From Alphaproteobacteria bacterium (lineage in GTDB: Bacteria; Pseudomonadota; Alphaproteobacteria; Sphingomonadales; Sphingomonadaceae), in NCBI GenBank assembly GCA_018970445.1, contig JAGWWF010000025.1, positions 1-47,846 on the forward strand: DNA of 47,846 nucleotides. Direction: 5' to 3'. Both the position numbers and the translations under genes were made by a program. Shown here piece after piece: positions 8,551 through 15,518 of the stretch. The notes under the pieces are model-generated. The model searched no databases. It worked only from the letters and a program-made list of their open reading frames with translations, and was not told the DNA's origin. Numbering within the stretch: the first letter of the stretch is position 1; each line of letters opens with the position of its first letter.

Positions 8551-9705
8551 ATGAAACTGCATCTCCTCGCCCTCCTCACCCTCCTTGCAGCTCCGACACT
8601 GGCTCAACCCGCCGCGCCGGATTATCGCAAGCCCGAAACCTGGCTCTGCCGGCCGGGTGCCAGCGATCCGTGCAGCGGTGATGCCAGTGTCAGCCGGGTG
8701 CCGGCCGATGCCGCCGTCAGCCTTGACATGCTGCCGGCCGCGAAAAAGCCGGCGATCGACTGTTTCTATGTCTATCCCACCGTGTCGACCGACCCGACGC
8801 CCAACAGCGACATGATCGCCGATCCGGCCGAAAAGACCGTCGCGCTGGCCCAGGCCGCGCCGTTCCGCCAGGCCTGCCGCGTGTTTGCACCGCTGTATCG
8901 CCAGGTCACGCTGGCCACGTTGCGCGACCGGCTGATGGGCAAGCCGGTCACCGCCGATCCCACAATGGGATACAGGGATGTCGCCGCCGCCTTTGCCGAT
9001 TACATGCGCCACGACAACAAGGGGCGCGGCGTGATCCTGATCGGGCACAGCCAGGGCAGTGGCGTGCTGAAGGCGCTGATCCAGAACGAGATCGAAGGCA
9101 AGCCGGTGGCGGGCCAGGTGATTGCCGCCTATCTGGCCGGCCACAATGTGCTGGTGCCGGCCGGCAAGGGTGTGGGCGGTGATTTCAAGACCACGCCGCT
9201 GTGCCGCGCCGCCGATCAGACCGGCTGCGCGCTGGCCTGGGTGAGCTTCCGCGACACCACGCCGGTGCCGCCGGCCAGCCTGTTCGGCCGCCCGCCGGCC
9301 ACGGCGCCGGCCGGAATGCAGGTGGCCTGCACCAATCCGGCGGCGCTTGCCGGCGGCCGGGCGACGCTGCGCCCGCTGATGGTCAACCGTACCGGCATTG
9401 TCGATTCGGGCAATCCGCCGCCGAAATGGGCCAAGGGCCGCAACATCTACACCCCGTTCGTCGCCCTGCCCGGCCTGCTGACGGGTGAATGCATGGCCCG
9501 CGAGGAAGCCAATGTGCTGTCGGTGGGCGTCAACGCCGATCCGGCCGATCCGCGCACCGATGTGATCAACGGCGATGTGGTGATCGGCGGCCAGGTGGTG
9601 GCGGCCTGGGGCCTGCACCTGATCGACATGCAGGTGGTGATGGAAGATCTGGTGGCGCTGGCAGCCAGGCAGGGCGATGCCTGGCTGCGGCACCGCGGCA
9701 AGTAA
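8551..9705 (+). CDS. DUF3089 family alpha/beta-hydrolase, exported
   Basis: A 384-residue protein with a clear N-terminal signal peptide (MKLHLLALLTLLAAPTLAQP, cleavage after about residue 19). The nucleophile elbow GHSQG has its serine at residue 167. The conserved family stretches CFYVYPTVSTD, PFRQACRVFAPLYRQVTL and the late NGDVVIGGQVVAAWGLHLID are present; the last would carry the catalytic aspartate/histidine region. The family (DUF3089) is common in Sphingomonadales and has no assigned substrate; an esterase or lipase-like activity in the periplasm or outside the cell is an inference. The ATG at 8551 is preceded by AAAGGGAC. It stands alone between the repeat doublet and the msr genes. 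Confidence 0.88.
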   Translation: MKLHLLALLTLLAAPTLAQPAAPDYRKPETWLCRPGASDPCSGDASVSRVPADAAVSLDMLPAAKKPAIDCFYVYPTVSTDPTPNSDMIADPAEKTVALAQAAPFRQACRVFAPLYRQVTLATLRDRLMGKPVTADPTMGYRDVAAAFADYMRHDNKGRGVILIGHSQGSGVLKALIQNEIEGKPVAGQVIAAYLAGHNVLVPAGKGVGGDFKTTPLCRAADQTGCALAWVSFRDTTPVPPASLFGRPPATAPAGMQVACTNPAALAGGRATLRPLMVNRTGIVDSGNPPPKWAKGRNIYTPFVALPGLLTGECMAREEANVLSVGVNADPADPRTDVINGDVVIGGQVVAAWGLHLIDMQVVMEDLVALAARQGDAWLRHRGK

Positions 9706-9736
9706 CCGTTCATCATCTGCGTGCGTATATGGCGGC

Positions 9737-10213
9737 ATGATCCACCGTCGCACCCTCTTGGGGCTGATCGCCGCCCTGCCCGTTTCCGTTCCGGCGCTTG
9801 CCGCCGGCTCACGCTTCGCCGTCAGCTTCACGCCCGATGAATGGCGGCGGCGGCTGGGCGGCGATGCCTATGCCGTGCTGCGCGAGGAAGCGACGGAGCG
9901 GCCCTTCACCTCGCCGCTGAACAAGGAAAAGCGCGCTGGCACCTTTGTCTGCCGCGGTTGTGCCCAGCCATTGTTCAGTTCGGCGCACAAGTTTGACAGT
10001 GGCACCGGCTGGCCCAGTTTCTGGCAGCCGATAACCAGGGTCGCCATCGCCACCACCGAGGATCGCAGCCTGTTCATGTTGCGCACCGAAGTGCATTGCA
10101 GCCGCTGCGGCGGGCATCAGGGCCATGTGTTCGATGATGGGCCGCGGCCCACCGGCCTGCGTTACTGCATCAACGGCCTGTCGCTCAGCTTTGTTCCGGG
10201 GAAAGGCGCATGA
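9737..10213 (+). CDS. msrB: Peptide-methionine (R)-S-oxide reductase MsrB, exported
   Basis: Reduces the R-epimer of methionine sulfoxide in proteins. The protein has 158 residues from the ATG at 9737. The start [22 protein letters not shown] resembles a Tat signal peptide (twin arginine followed by a hydrophobic stretch). The mature part has the zinc-binding pairs CRGC (Cys72/75) and CSRC (Cys121/124), the [11 protein letters not shown] signature, and the catalytic Cys144 in RYCING. Export through Tat would fit a protein folded around zinc. It overlaps msrA by four bases (ATGA), forming a two-gene unit for repair of envelope proteins. Confidence 0.95.
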   Translation: MIHRRTLLGLIAALPVSVPALAAGSRFAVSFTPDEWRRRLGGDAYAVLREEATERPFTSPLNKEKRAGTFVCRGCAQPLFSSAHKFDSGTGWPSFWQPITRVAIATTEDRSLFMLRTEVHCSRCGGHQGHVFDDGPRPTGLRYCINGLSLSFVPGKGA

Positions 10214-10866
10214 AGCCCGTGTTGATCGCGCTGGCGCTGCTGGCAGCGCCAGCCGTTGCCGCCGAACGCATGATCCTGGCCCCCGCCCCGGCGGTGGATG
10301 CGCCGCTGGCAAAGGGCGGCTTGCAGAAGGCGGTGTTTGCCGGCGGCTGTTTCTGGGGCGTGGAAGCGGTGTTCGAACGGGTGAAGGGCGTGACGGCGGC
10401 GGTTTCGGGCTATGCCGGCGGCGCCCGGGCCACGGCGGTGTATGAAATCGTCGGCAGCGGCATGACCGGCCATGCCGAGGCGGTGGAAGTCACCTATGAT
10501 CCGGCGCAGGTGTCCTATGGCACGCTGCTGCGGGTATTCTTCTCGGTGGCGCATGATCCCACCCAGCTCAACCGCCAGGGGCCGGATGACGGGCCGCAAT
10601 ATCGCACCGCCCTGTTTCCGCGCGGGCCCGATCAGGACCGCATCGCGCGGGCCTATGTCGCCCAGCTGGAACGGGCCGGGGTGTGGCGGCCGCGCATCGT
10701 CACCACGTTCGAAGGGGCGAAACCCTTCTATCCGGCCGAATCCTATCACCAGAATTATCTGCGCGCCCACCCGACACAGCCCTATATCGCGTGGAACGAC
10801 ATGCCCAAGGTGGAGGGTTTCCGGCGATTGTTCCCGGCGCTGTGGAACGAACGGCCCGCCGCCTGA
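10210..10866 (+). CDS. msrA: Peptide-methionine (S)-S-oxide reductase MsrA, exported
   Basis: Reduces the S-epimer of methionine sulfoxide, complementing MsrB. The 218-residue protein starts with a Sec-type signal peptide ([19 protein letters not shown]) followed by a short spacer. The MsrA core begins at about residue 40, with the catalytic GGCFWG motif (Cys47), the SGYAGG stretch and the [10 protein letters not shown] region. The ATG lies inside the msrB stop. That both enzymes carry export signals implies a periplasmic pair; how they would be re-reduced (a thioredoxin-like or DsbD-type donor) is not shown by the neighbouring genes. Confidence 0.95.
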   Translation: MKPVLIALALLAAPAVAAERMILAPAPAVDAPLAKGGLQKAVFAGGCFWGVEAVFERVKGVTAAVSGYAGGARATAVYEIVGSGMTGHAEAVEVTYDPAQVSYGTLLRVFFSVAHDPTQLNRQGPDDGPQYRTALFPRGPDQDRIARAYVAQLERAGVWRPRIVTTFEGAKPFYPAESYHQNYLRAHPTQPYIAWNDMPKVEGFRRLFPALWNERPAA

Positions 10867-10901
10867 GGCCTGTCCTACAGCGGCTGAACCTGCGATGATG
10901 C

Positions 10902-10950
10902 CCCGGAATCCAGGCGCTGTTTTGCAAGGATTTTTTCCCCAGATTCCGGG
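10902..10950. other. Inverted repeat between msrA and the MipA gene
   Basis: CCCGGAATC (10902-10910) and GATTCCGGG (10942-10950) are perfect inverted repeats 31 bases apart, in the 125-base gap between the convergent msrA and mipA-like genes. An A/T-rich run (ATTTTCG after, GGATTTTTTCC inside) accompanies it. It could be a bidirectional terminator, though the long loop makes that uncertain. Confidence 0.3.
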
Positions 10951-10991
10951 ATTTTCGTCAAAACTGTCAAAACTGGTGCGGCCGTTCCTTC

Positions 10992-11843
10992 TCAATTCCA
11001 GCCAAAGCGATAGCCATAGCCCAGGCCGATGGCGAACTGGTTGCGGGTGCCGCGCTGGCGGATCAGGCTGGAATCGCCCACCACATCGCCCAACCGGTCA
11101 TAGCTGGTGAACAGGGTGATAGCGCCATGCTTGCCAAAGCGGCCCAGCGGTTTGGTGAGGCCGGCGTTGACCCCGGCGCTGATCAGACCGCTGCCGGTGC
11201 GGAAGCGGGTGAGCCCCGTGGCCGCCGCCTGGGCCGACGTGACGCCGAAATAGACATTGCTGTACGCCGCATCGGCCCAGGTGGCACGCAGGCCGATGTT
11301 CCACAGCAGGCTGGCATCCTTCTTGCGGTCGTTCCAGCCGATGCTGGTATCGGCCACCACGCCATCATGGCCGCCAACCCCCTGCCGCAGCTCGGCACGC
11401 AGGCGCAGCTTGTTCTGCACCAGGCTTTTCTGGGCAAATCCGCCGAACTCGCCGGCCAGATCGACATCGCCCATGCCGCGCAGCGCCGTGGAGCCGCCGG
11501 TGACCAGGAACGGCGAGCCGCCGGTTGATTCCTGCCGGCCAAAACGCAACTTGGCCAGCGGGCCGATCTTCCAGCCATCCTGATTGACCGCGTTCCAGCC
11601 CAGGCCATCGGGCACCGAGAAGAACACACTGTCTTTGTAATTCAGCCGCAGATCGGGAAAGATCGACAGGGCGGTGTCGCGGCTGCCCTGCCAGGCCGGG
11701 GAGACCACCGGCGCGATGCCCAGGGTGAGCGTCCAGTTCTTTGGCGCCGGGGGGCGCATCCCGGCCGGCGGCGCGGCCGGCGCCGGCTGGGCCAGGGCCG
11801 GTGCGGCGGCAAGCAACATCAGGAACGGGAGCGGGCGGAACAT
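10992..11843 (-). CDS. MipA/OmpV family outer-membrane protein
   Basis: A 283-residue outer-membrane beta-barrel. It has a signal peptide (MFRPLPFLMLLAAAPALAQP), a Pro/Ala spacer, then alternating strands beginning WTLTLGIAPVVSPAWQGS and ending YGYRFGWN, whose C-terminal aromatic-rich strand suits BamA insertion. MipA in Escherichia coli scaffolds murein hydrolase and synthase, and OmpV has been linked to osmotic or adhesion functions; which role applies here is not evident. The gene stands alone, convergent with msrA and divergent from the DksA-like gene. Confidence 0.88.
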   Translation of the reverse strand: MFRPLPFLMLLAAAPALAQPAPAAPPAGMRPPAPKNWTLTLGIAPVVSPAWQGSRDTALSIFPDLRLNYKDSVFFSVPDGLGWNAVNQDGWKIGPLAKLRFGRQESTGGSPFLVTGGSTALRGMGDVDLAGEFGGFAQKSLVQNKLRLRAELRQGVGGHDGVVADTSIGWNDRKKDASLLWNIGLRATWADAAYSNVYFGVTSAQAAATGLTRFRTGSGLISAGVNAGLTKPLGRFGKHGAITLFTSYDRLGDVVGDSSLIRQRGTRNQFAIGLGYGYRFGWN

Positions 11844-11876
11844 GGCACACCTTGGACTGTGGATCTGATCCGCCTG

Positions 11877-11905
11877 CCGATAGCGCCATCGTTACGAAAC
11901 CGCAA
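11877..11905 (-). promoter_or_regulatory. Weak candidate promoter for the MipA/OmpV gene
   Basis: On the minus strand TTGCGG (11905-11900) and TATCGG (11882-11877) are 17 bases apart, about 35 bases upstream of the start codon. Only half of each box matches consensus. Confidence 0.25.
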
Positions 11906-12009
11906 TGTGCTGCGACTGCACGGGCCGTTGAACCAGCCTACGCAATCGCCCCGATGGGAAGCGCCCGGTGATCGGCCCACATTGTTGCAAGGATGGAAGG
12001 AGAGAGGGC

Positions 12010-12324
12010 ATGACCACCGACGAAATTGCCGCCGAGCTGCGCGCCCGCCTGGCCGTGGTGCAGGCGGAAATCGCCCGGCTGGAACAGGCGACGATCCAGC
12101 CGCTGTCGCCCAACTTTGCCGATCAGGTGGGCGATCTGGAGGAACTGGCCACCAACGAAGGGCTGGAAACGGCGCATATCCATGAGGCCGAACAGATCAT
12201 CGCGGCACTGGCCCGGATCGCGGCCGGGGATTATGGCACGTGCAGCCACTGCGGCGGGGATATTGCCCCGGCGCGGCTGGCCGCCCTGCCCACCGCCACC
12301 CGCTGCATTGCCTGCGCGGCGTGA
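12010..12324 (+). CDS. TraR/DksA family zinc-finger protein
   Basis: A 104-residue protein with an N-terminal helical hairpin (residues 1-72) and a C-terminal C4 zinc finger, CSHC...CIAC (Cys78, Cys81, Cys99, Cys102). This matches short DksA/TraR relatives that enter the RNA polymerase secondary channel. The acidic tip expected in full-length DksA is not clear: the coiled region here is shorter and contains GDLEELATNEGLETAHIHEAEQ. The ATG at 12010 follows GGAAGGAGAGAGGGC, an excellent ribosome-binding site. It precedes pdxH by 42 bases. Whether it acts on rRNA promoters as DksA does is not shown. Confidence 0.85.
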   Translation: MTTDEIAAELRARLAVVQAEIARLEQATIQPLSPNFADQVGDLEELATNEGLETAHIHEAEQIIAALARIAAGDYGTCSHCGGDIAPARLAALPTATRCIACAA

Positions 12325-12366
12325 TGGCAGGATGACAGGCAGGGTGCGACGGCCTAAGGCCACGCC

Positions 12367-12954
12367 ATGACGATCATGCCGCACGCCGCCCCCTTTGCCC
12401 GCTTTGCCGACTGGTTCGCTGCTGCCAGCGCGGCCGAGCCCAATGATCCCAATGCCATGGCGCTGGCCACCGCTGGCAGCGATGGCGTGCCATCGCTGCG
12501 CGTCGTGCTGTTGAAAGCGTGGGATGAACGCGGCTTCGTGTTCTACACCAACCTGGCCAGCCAGAAGGGCCGGGAGATTGCCGCCAACCGCCACGTGCAT
12601 CTGAATTTCCACTGGAAAAGCCTGCAACGCCAGGTGCGCATCGGCGGCACGGCGGCGCTGGTGAGCGAGGCCGAAGCCGATGCCTATTTCGCCACCCGCC
12701 CGCGGGACAGCCAGCTGGGGGCCTGGGCCAGCCTGCAGAGCCAGCCCCTGCCTGATCGCGCCGCGTTCGAAGCCCGGCTGGCGGCCTTTGATGCGCAATT
12801 CCCCGATATCGTGCCGCGCCCGCCGCACTGGAGCGGCTGGCGGGTGACGCCGGCACGCATCGAATATTGGCAGGCCCGCGACGGCCGCTGGCACGAACGG
12901 GAGGCGTTTGTGCGCGACACCGCCGGCTGGCAGCATGGCCTGGTCTATCCCTGA
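12367..12954 (+). CDS. pdxH: Pyridoxamine/pyridoxine 5'-phosphate oxidase
   Basis: An FMN enzyme that makes pyridoxal 5'-phosphate from PNP or PMP. The 195-residue protein shows the family stretches MALATAGSDGVPSLRVVLLK, FYTNLASQKGREIAANRHVHLNFHW (start FYTNLASQKG), RQVRIGG and the C-terminal dimerisation segment RPPHWSGWRVTPARIEYW. The C-terminus deviates slightly from the usual RLxP ending (WQHGLVYP), which is within family variation. It shares its TGA with the ATG of the following PhzF gene (TGATG). Confidence 0.95.
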   Translation: MTIMPHAAPFARFADWFAAASAAEPNDPNAMALATAGSDGVPSLRVVLLKAWDERGFVFYTNLASQKGREIAANRHVHLNFHWKSLQRQVRIGGTAALVSEAEADAYFATRPRDSQLGAWASLQSQPLPDRAAFEARLAAFDAQFPDIVPRPPHWSGWRVTPARIEYWQARDGRWHEREAFVRDTAGWQHGLVYP

Positions 12955-13787
12955 TGCGCATCAGCTTCACCCAGGTCGATACCTTTGCCGATGGGGCGTT
13001 CAGCGGCAATCCGGCCGCCGTGATGTTTCTGGATCGCTGGCTGCCCGATGCCGTGCTGCAGGGCATCGCGGCCGACAATAATCTTTCGGAAACCGCCTTT
13101 CTGGTGCCGGCGGCCGATGCTGCGGCGGATTTCGATCTGCGCTGGTTCACGCCCCGGCTGGAGGTGGCGCTGTGTGGCCATGCCACGCTGGCCAGCGGCC
13201 ATGTCGTGCTGGAGGCTCTGCCCGATCTGCCGGCCGTGCGCTTTCGCACCACCAGGGCCGGGGTGTTGACCGTGTCGCGCCACCCGGATGGCCTGGCGCT
13301 GGACCTGCCGGCCTGGCCCGCCACCACGCCGGTGATCGGCGCGCGCGCCGCCGCCATCGCCGCCGCCCTGGGCGCCCGCCCCACCGAGATCCGTGCCCGC
13401 GGTTCTGATTATCTGGTGGCGGTGTTTGATCTGCCCGATGATGTGCGCAGCCTGCGCCCCGACTATGGTGCCATAATGGCGCTGGCACCGGGGGTTGATC
13501 TGATGCTGATCGCCACCGCACCGGGCGAGGCCAGCGACGTGATCAGCCGTGTGTTCGTGCCGGCCTGCGGCGTGGATGAAGACCCGGTGACCGGTTCGGC
13601 CCACGCCGTGATCGCGCCCTTCTGGGCAGCGCGCTTCCGCCGGGCCGGCTTCACCGCCGTGCAGGCCAGCGCCCGTGGCGGCCGGCTGGGGGTGTCGCTG
13701 GCCGGCGACCGGGTGATGCTGTCGGGCACGGCCCGCACCGTCATCCGCGGCGAGTATGACTTGCCTGATGCGGCCATTGCCGGCTAA
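12954..13787 (+). CDS. PhzF family isomerase/epimerase
   Basis: A 277-residue member of the DapF-like fold family that includes phenazine biosynthesis PhzF and many housekeeping isomerases of unknown substrate. Motifs: FTQVDTFADGAFSGNPAAV at the start, the catalytic-glutamate segment NNLSETAFLV (Glu46), CGHATLAS, and the late VFVPACGVDEDPVTGSAHAVIAPFWA. No phenazine pathway genes are nearby, so a phenazine role is unlikely. It overlaps pdxH by one base and is nine bases from dapF, a true member of the same fold, so two structurally related epimerase-fold genes lie in tandem. They are too different for a recent duplication. Confidence 0.9.
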   Translation: MRISFTQVDTFADGAFSGNPAAVMFLDRWLPDAVLQGIAADNNLSETAFLVPAADAAADFDLRWFTPRLEVALCGHATLASGHVVLEALPDLPAVRFRTTRAGVLTVSRHPDGLALDLPAWPATTPVIGARAAAIAAALGARPTEIRARGSDYLVAVFDLPDDVRSLRPDYGAIMALAPGVDLMLIATAPGEASDVISRVFVPACGVDEDPVTGSAHAVIAPFWAARFRRAGFTAVQASARGGRLGVSLAGDRVMLSGTARTVIRGEYDLPDAAIAG

Positions 13788-13796
13788 CCGGCCTGC

Positions 13797-14606
13797 ATGT
13801 CCCTTTGCCCTTTCACCAAGATGCACGGCCTGGGCAATGATTTCCTGGTGCTGGATGGCCGCGCTGCGCCGCTTGCCCTGTCGGCCGCGCAGGTGCGGGG
13901 GCTGGCCAACCGCCACACCGGCATCGGCTTTGACCAGCTGATCCTGATCGAACCCAGCGCCATGGCCGATGTGCGCCTGCGCTTCTGGAACAGTGACGGC
14001 GGCGAGGTGGCGGCCTGCGGCAACGGCAGCCGGGCGGCGGCCACCCTGCTGGGCGGTCAATTGCGCATCGAAACCGCGGGCGGGGCACTGGCCAGCCAGG
14101 CGCAGGCCGATGGCGCCGAAGTGGACATGGGCGTGCCGCACTGGGACTGGCAGGCGGTGCCGCTGGCCTTTGCCATGGATACCTTGTCCCTGCCGCTGGC
14201 CTGGGATGGGCTGGCCAACCCGGCCGCGCTGTCGGTGGGCAATCCCCATGCCGTGTTCGTGGTGCCCGATGCCTGGGCGGTGCCGCTGGCCGAACTTGGC
14301 CCGGTGATCGAGCAGGATGCCGCCTTCCCGGAGCGGGTGAATGTGGGGGTGATGCAGGTGGTGGCCCGCGATGCCATCATCTTGCGGGTGTGGGAACGTG
14401 GTGCCGGGGCCACACTGGCCTGCGGCACCGGGGCGGTGGCCGCGGTGGCGGCCGGGCAGCGGCGCGGGCTGCTGGATGCACGGGTGGCCGTGGCCATGCC
14501 CGGCGGCGATCTGGTGGTGACGCGGCGGGATGATGGCCATCTGCTGCTGGCCGGGCCGGCGCAGGTGGCCTTTACCGGCATGGTGGACCTGGAGCGTTAC
14601 GCATGA
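13797..14606 (+). CDS. dapF: Diaminopimelate epimerase
   Basis: Converts LL- to meso-diaminopimelate for lysine and peptidoglycan synthesis, using two cysteines as acid and base. Both are present: AACGNGSRAAA (Cys74) and LACGTGAVAA (Cys209). The N-terminal KMHGLGNDFLVLD and the N-N-H region NPHAVFVV also fit. The length of 269 residues is normal. The stop overlaps the ftsY ATG by four bases (ATGA). In many alphaproteobacteria the tRNA methylthiotransferase gene mtaB lies between dapF and ftsY; it is absent here. Confidence 0.96.
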   Translation: MSLCPFTKMHGLGNDFLVLDGRAAPLALSAAQVRGLANRHTGIGFDQLILIEPSAMADVRLRFWNSDGGEVAACGNGSRAAATLLGGQLRIETAGGALASQAQADGAEVDMGVPHWDWQAVPLAFAMDTLSLPLAWDGLANPAALSVGNPHAVFVVPDAWAVPLAELGPVIEQDAAFPERVNVGVMQVVARDAIILRVWERGAGATLACGTGAVAAVAAGQRRGLLDARVAVAMPGGDLVVTRRDDGHLLLAGPAQVAFTGMVDLERYA

Positions 14607-15514
14607 GCTGGTTTGGCCGCCTGAGCGAGGGCCTGTCGAAATCGACGAAGAAACTGGCCAACAACATCACCGGCCTGGCCACCGGCACCCTGCCGCTGGA
14701 CGAAGAACGGCTGGACGCCATCGAGGAGGCCCTGATCGCCGCCGATCTGGGCCCGCGGGTGGCGGCCCGCATCCGCGACCGGCTGGCCGATCAGAAATAT
14801 GCCAAGGGCATCGATGATGATGGCGTGCGCGCCGTGGTGGCCGATGAAGTGGCGCAGGTGCTGGCCCCGGTGGCCCGGCCGCTGGCCATCACCCACCGGC
14901 CCCAGGTGATATTGGTGGTGGGCGTGAACGGCAGCGGCAAGACCACCACCATCGCCAAGCTGGCCAATCGGTTCAAGGCGGATGGCAGATCGGTGATGCT
15001 GGCCGCCGGTGACACGTTCCGCGCCGCCGCCATCGCCCAGCTGCGCATCTGGGCCGATCGGGTGGGTGTGCCGATCGTGGCCGGCGATCAGGGCGGTGAT
15101 GCCGCCAGCCTGGCCTTCGAGGCGGTGAAGCGGGCGATGGACGAAGGCATCGATGTGCTGATCATCGATACCGCCGGCCGGTTGCAGAACAAGACCGGCC
15201 TGATGGATGAACTGGCCAAGCTGAAACGGGTGATCGCCAAGCTTGATCCGGCCGCGCCGCATGATGTGGTGCTGGTGCTTGATGCAACCACCGGCCAGAA
15301 TGCCCTCAGCCAGATCGAGGTGTTTGGCCAGGTGGCAGGCGTGACCGGGCTGGTGATGACCAAGCTGGACGGATCGGCGCGCGGCGGCATGCTGGTGGCA
15401 GCGGCCGAGACCTTCGGCCTGCCCATCCATGCCATTGGCGTGGGCGAAGCCATGGACGATCTGCAACCCTTCACGGCGCAGGAATTTGCAGCGGCCCTGG
15501 TGGGCGCGGCCTGA
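14603..15514 (+). CDS. ftsY: Signal recognition particle receptor FtsY
   Basis: GTPase that docks SRP-ribosome complexes at the membrane. The 303-residue protein is the compact NG form without the long acidic N-terminal A domain: an N domain (1-90, starting with the amphipathic MSWFGRLSEGLSKSTKKL likely to bind membrane), then the G domain with GVNGSGKTTTIAKLA (P-loop), DTFRAAAIAQL, DTAGRLQNK and TKLDGSARGG. Its stop is only four bases from the stop of the converging GGDEF-EAL gene. It is the last gene of the run dksA-like, pdxH, phzF-like, dapF, ftsY. Its partner ffh begins about 2.5 kb downstream. Confidence 0.97.
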   Translation: MSWFGRLSEGLSKSTKKLANNITGLATGTLPLDEERLDAIEEALIAADLGPRVAARIRDRLADQKYAKGIDDDGVRAVVADEVAQVLAPVARPLAITHRPQVILVVGVNGSGKTTTIAKLANRFKADGRSVMLAAGDTFRAAAIAQLRIWADRVGVPIVAGDQGGDAASLAFEAVKRAMDEGIDVLIIDTAGRLQNKTGLMDELAKLKRVIAKLDPAAPHDVVLVLDATTGQNALSQIEVFGQVAGVTGLVMTKLDGSARGGMLVAAAETFGLPIHAIGVGEAMDDLQPFTAQEFAAALVGAA

Positions 15515-15518
15515 TCCT

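Noticed and set aside
12867-12953. An extended N-terminus of the PhzF protein overlapping pdxH
   Set aside because: The extension reads through pdxH in another frame and is Arg-rich; MRISFTQVDTF at 12954 is the standard family start.
12954-13787. The PhzF-family gene as evidence of a phenazine cluster
   Set aside because: No other phenazine biosynthesis genes are nearby; neighbours are pdxH and dapF. PhzF homologues are common in bacteria that make no phenazines.
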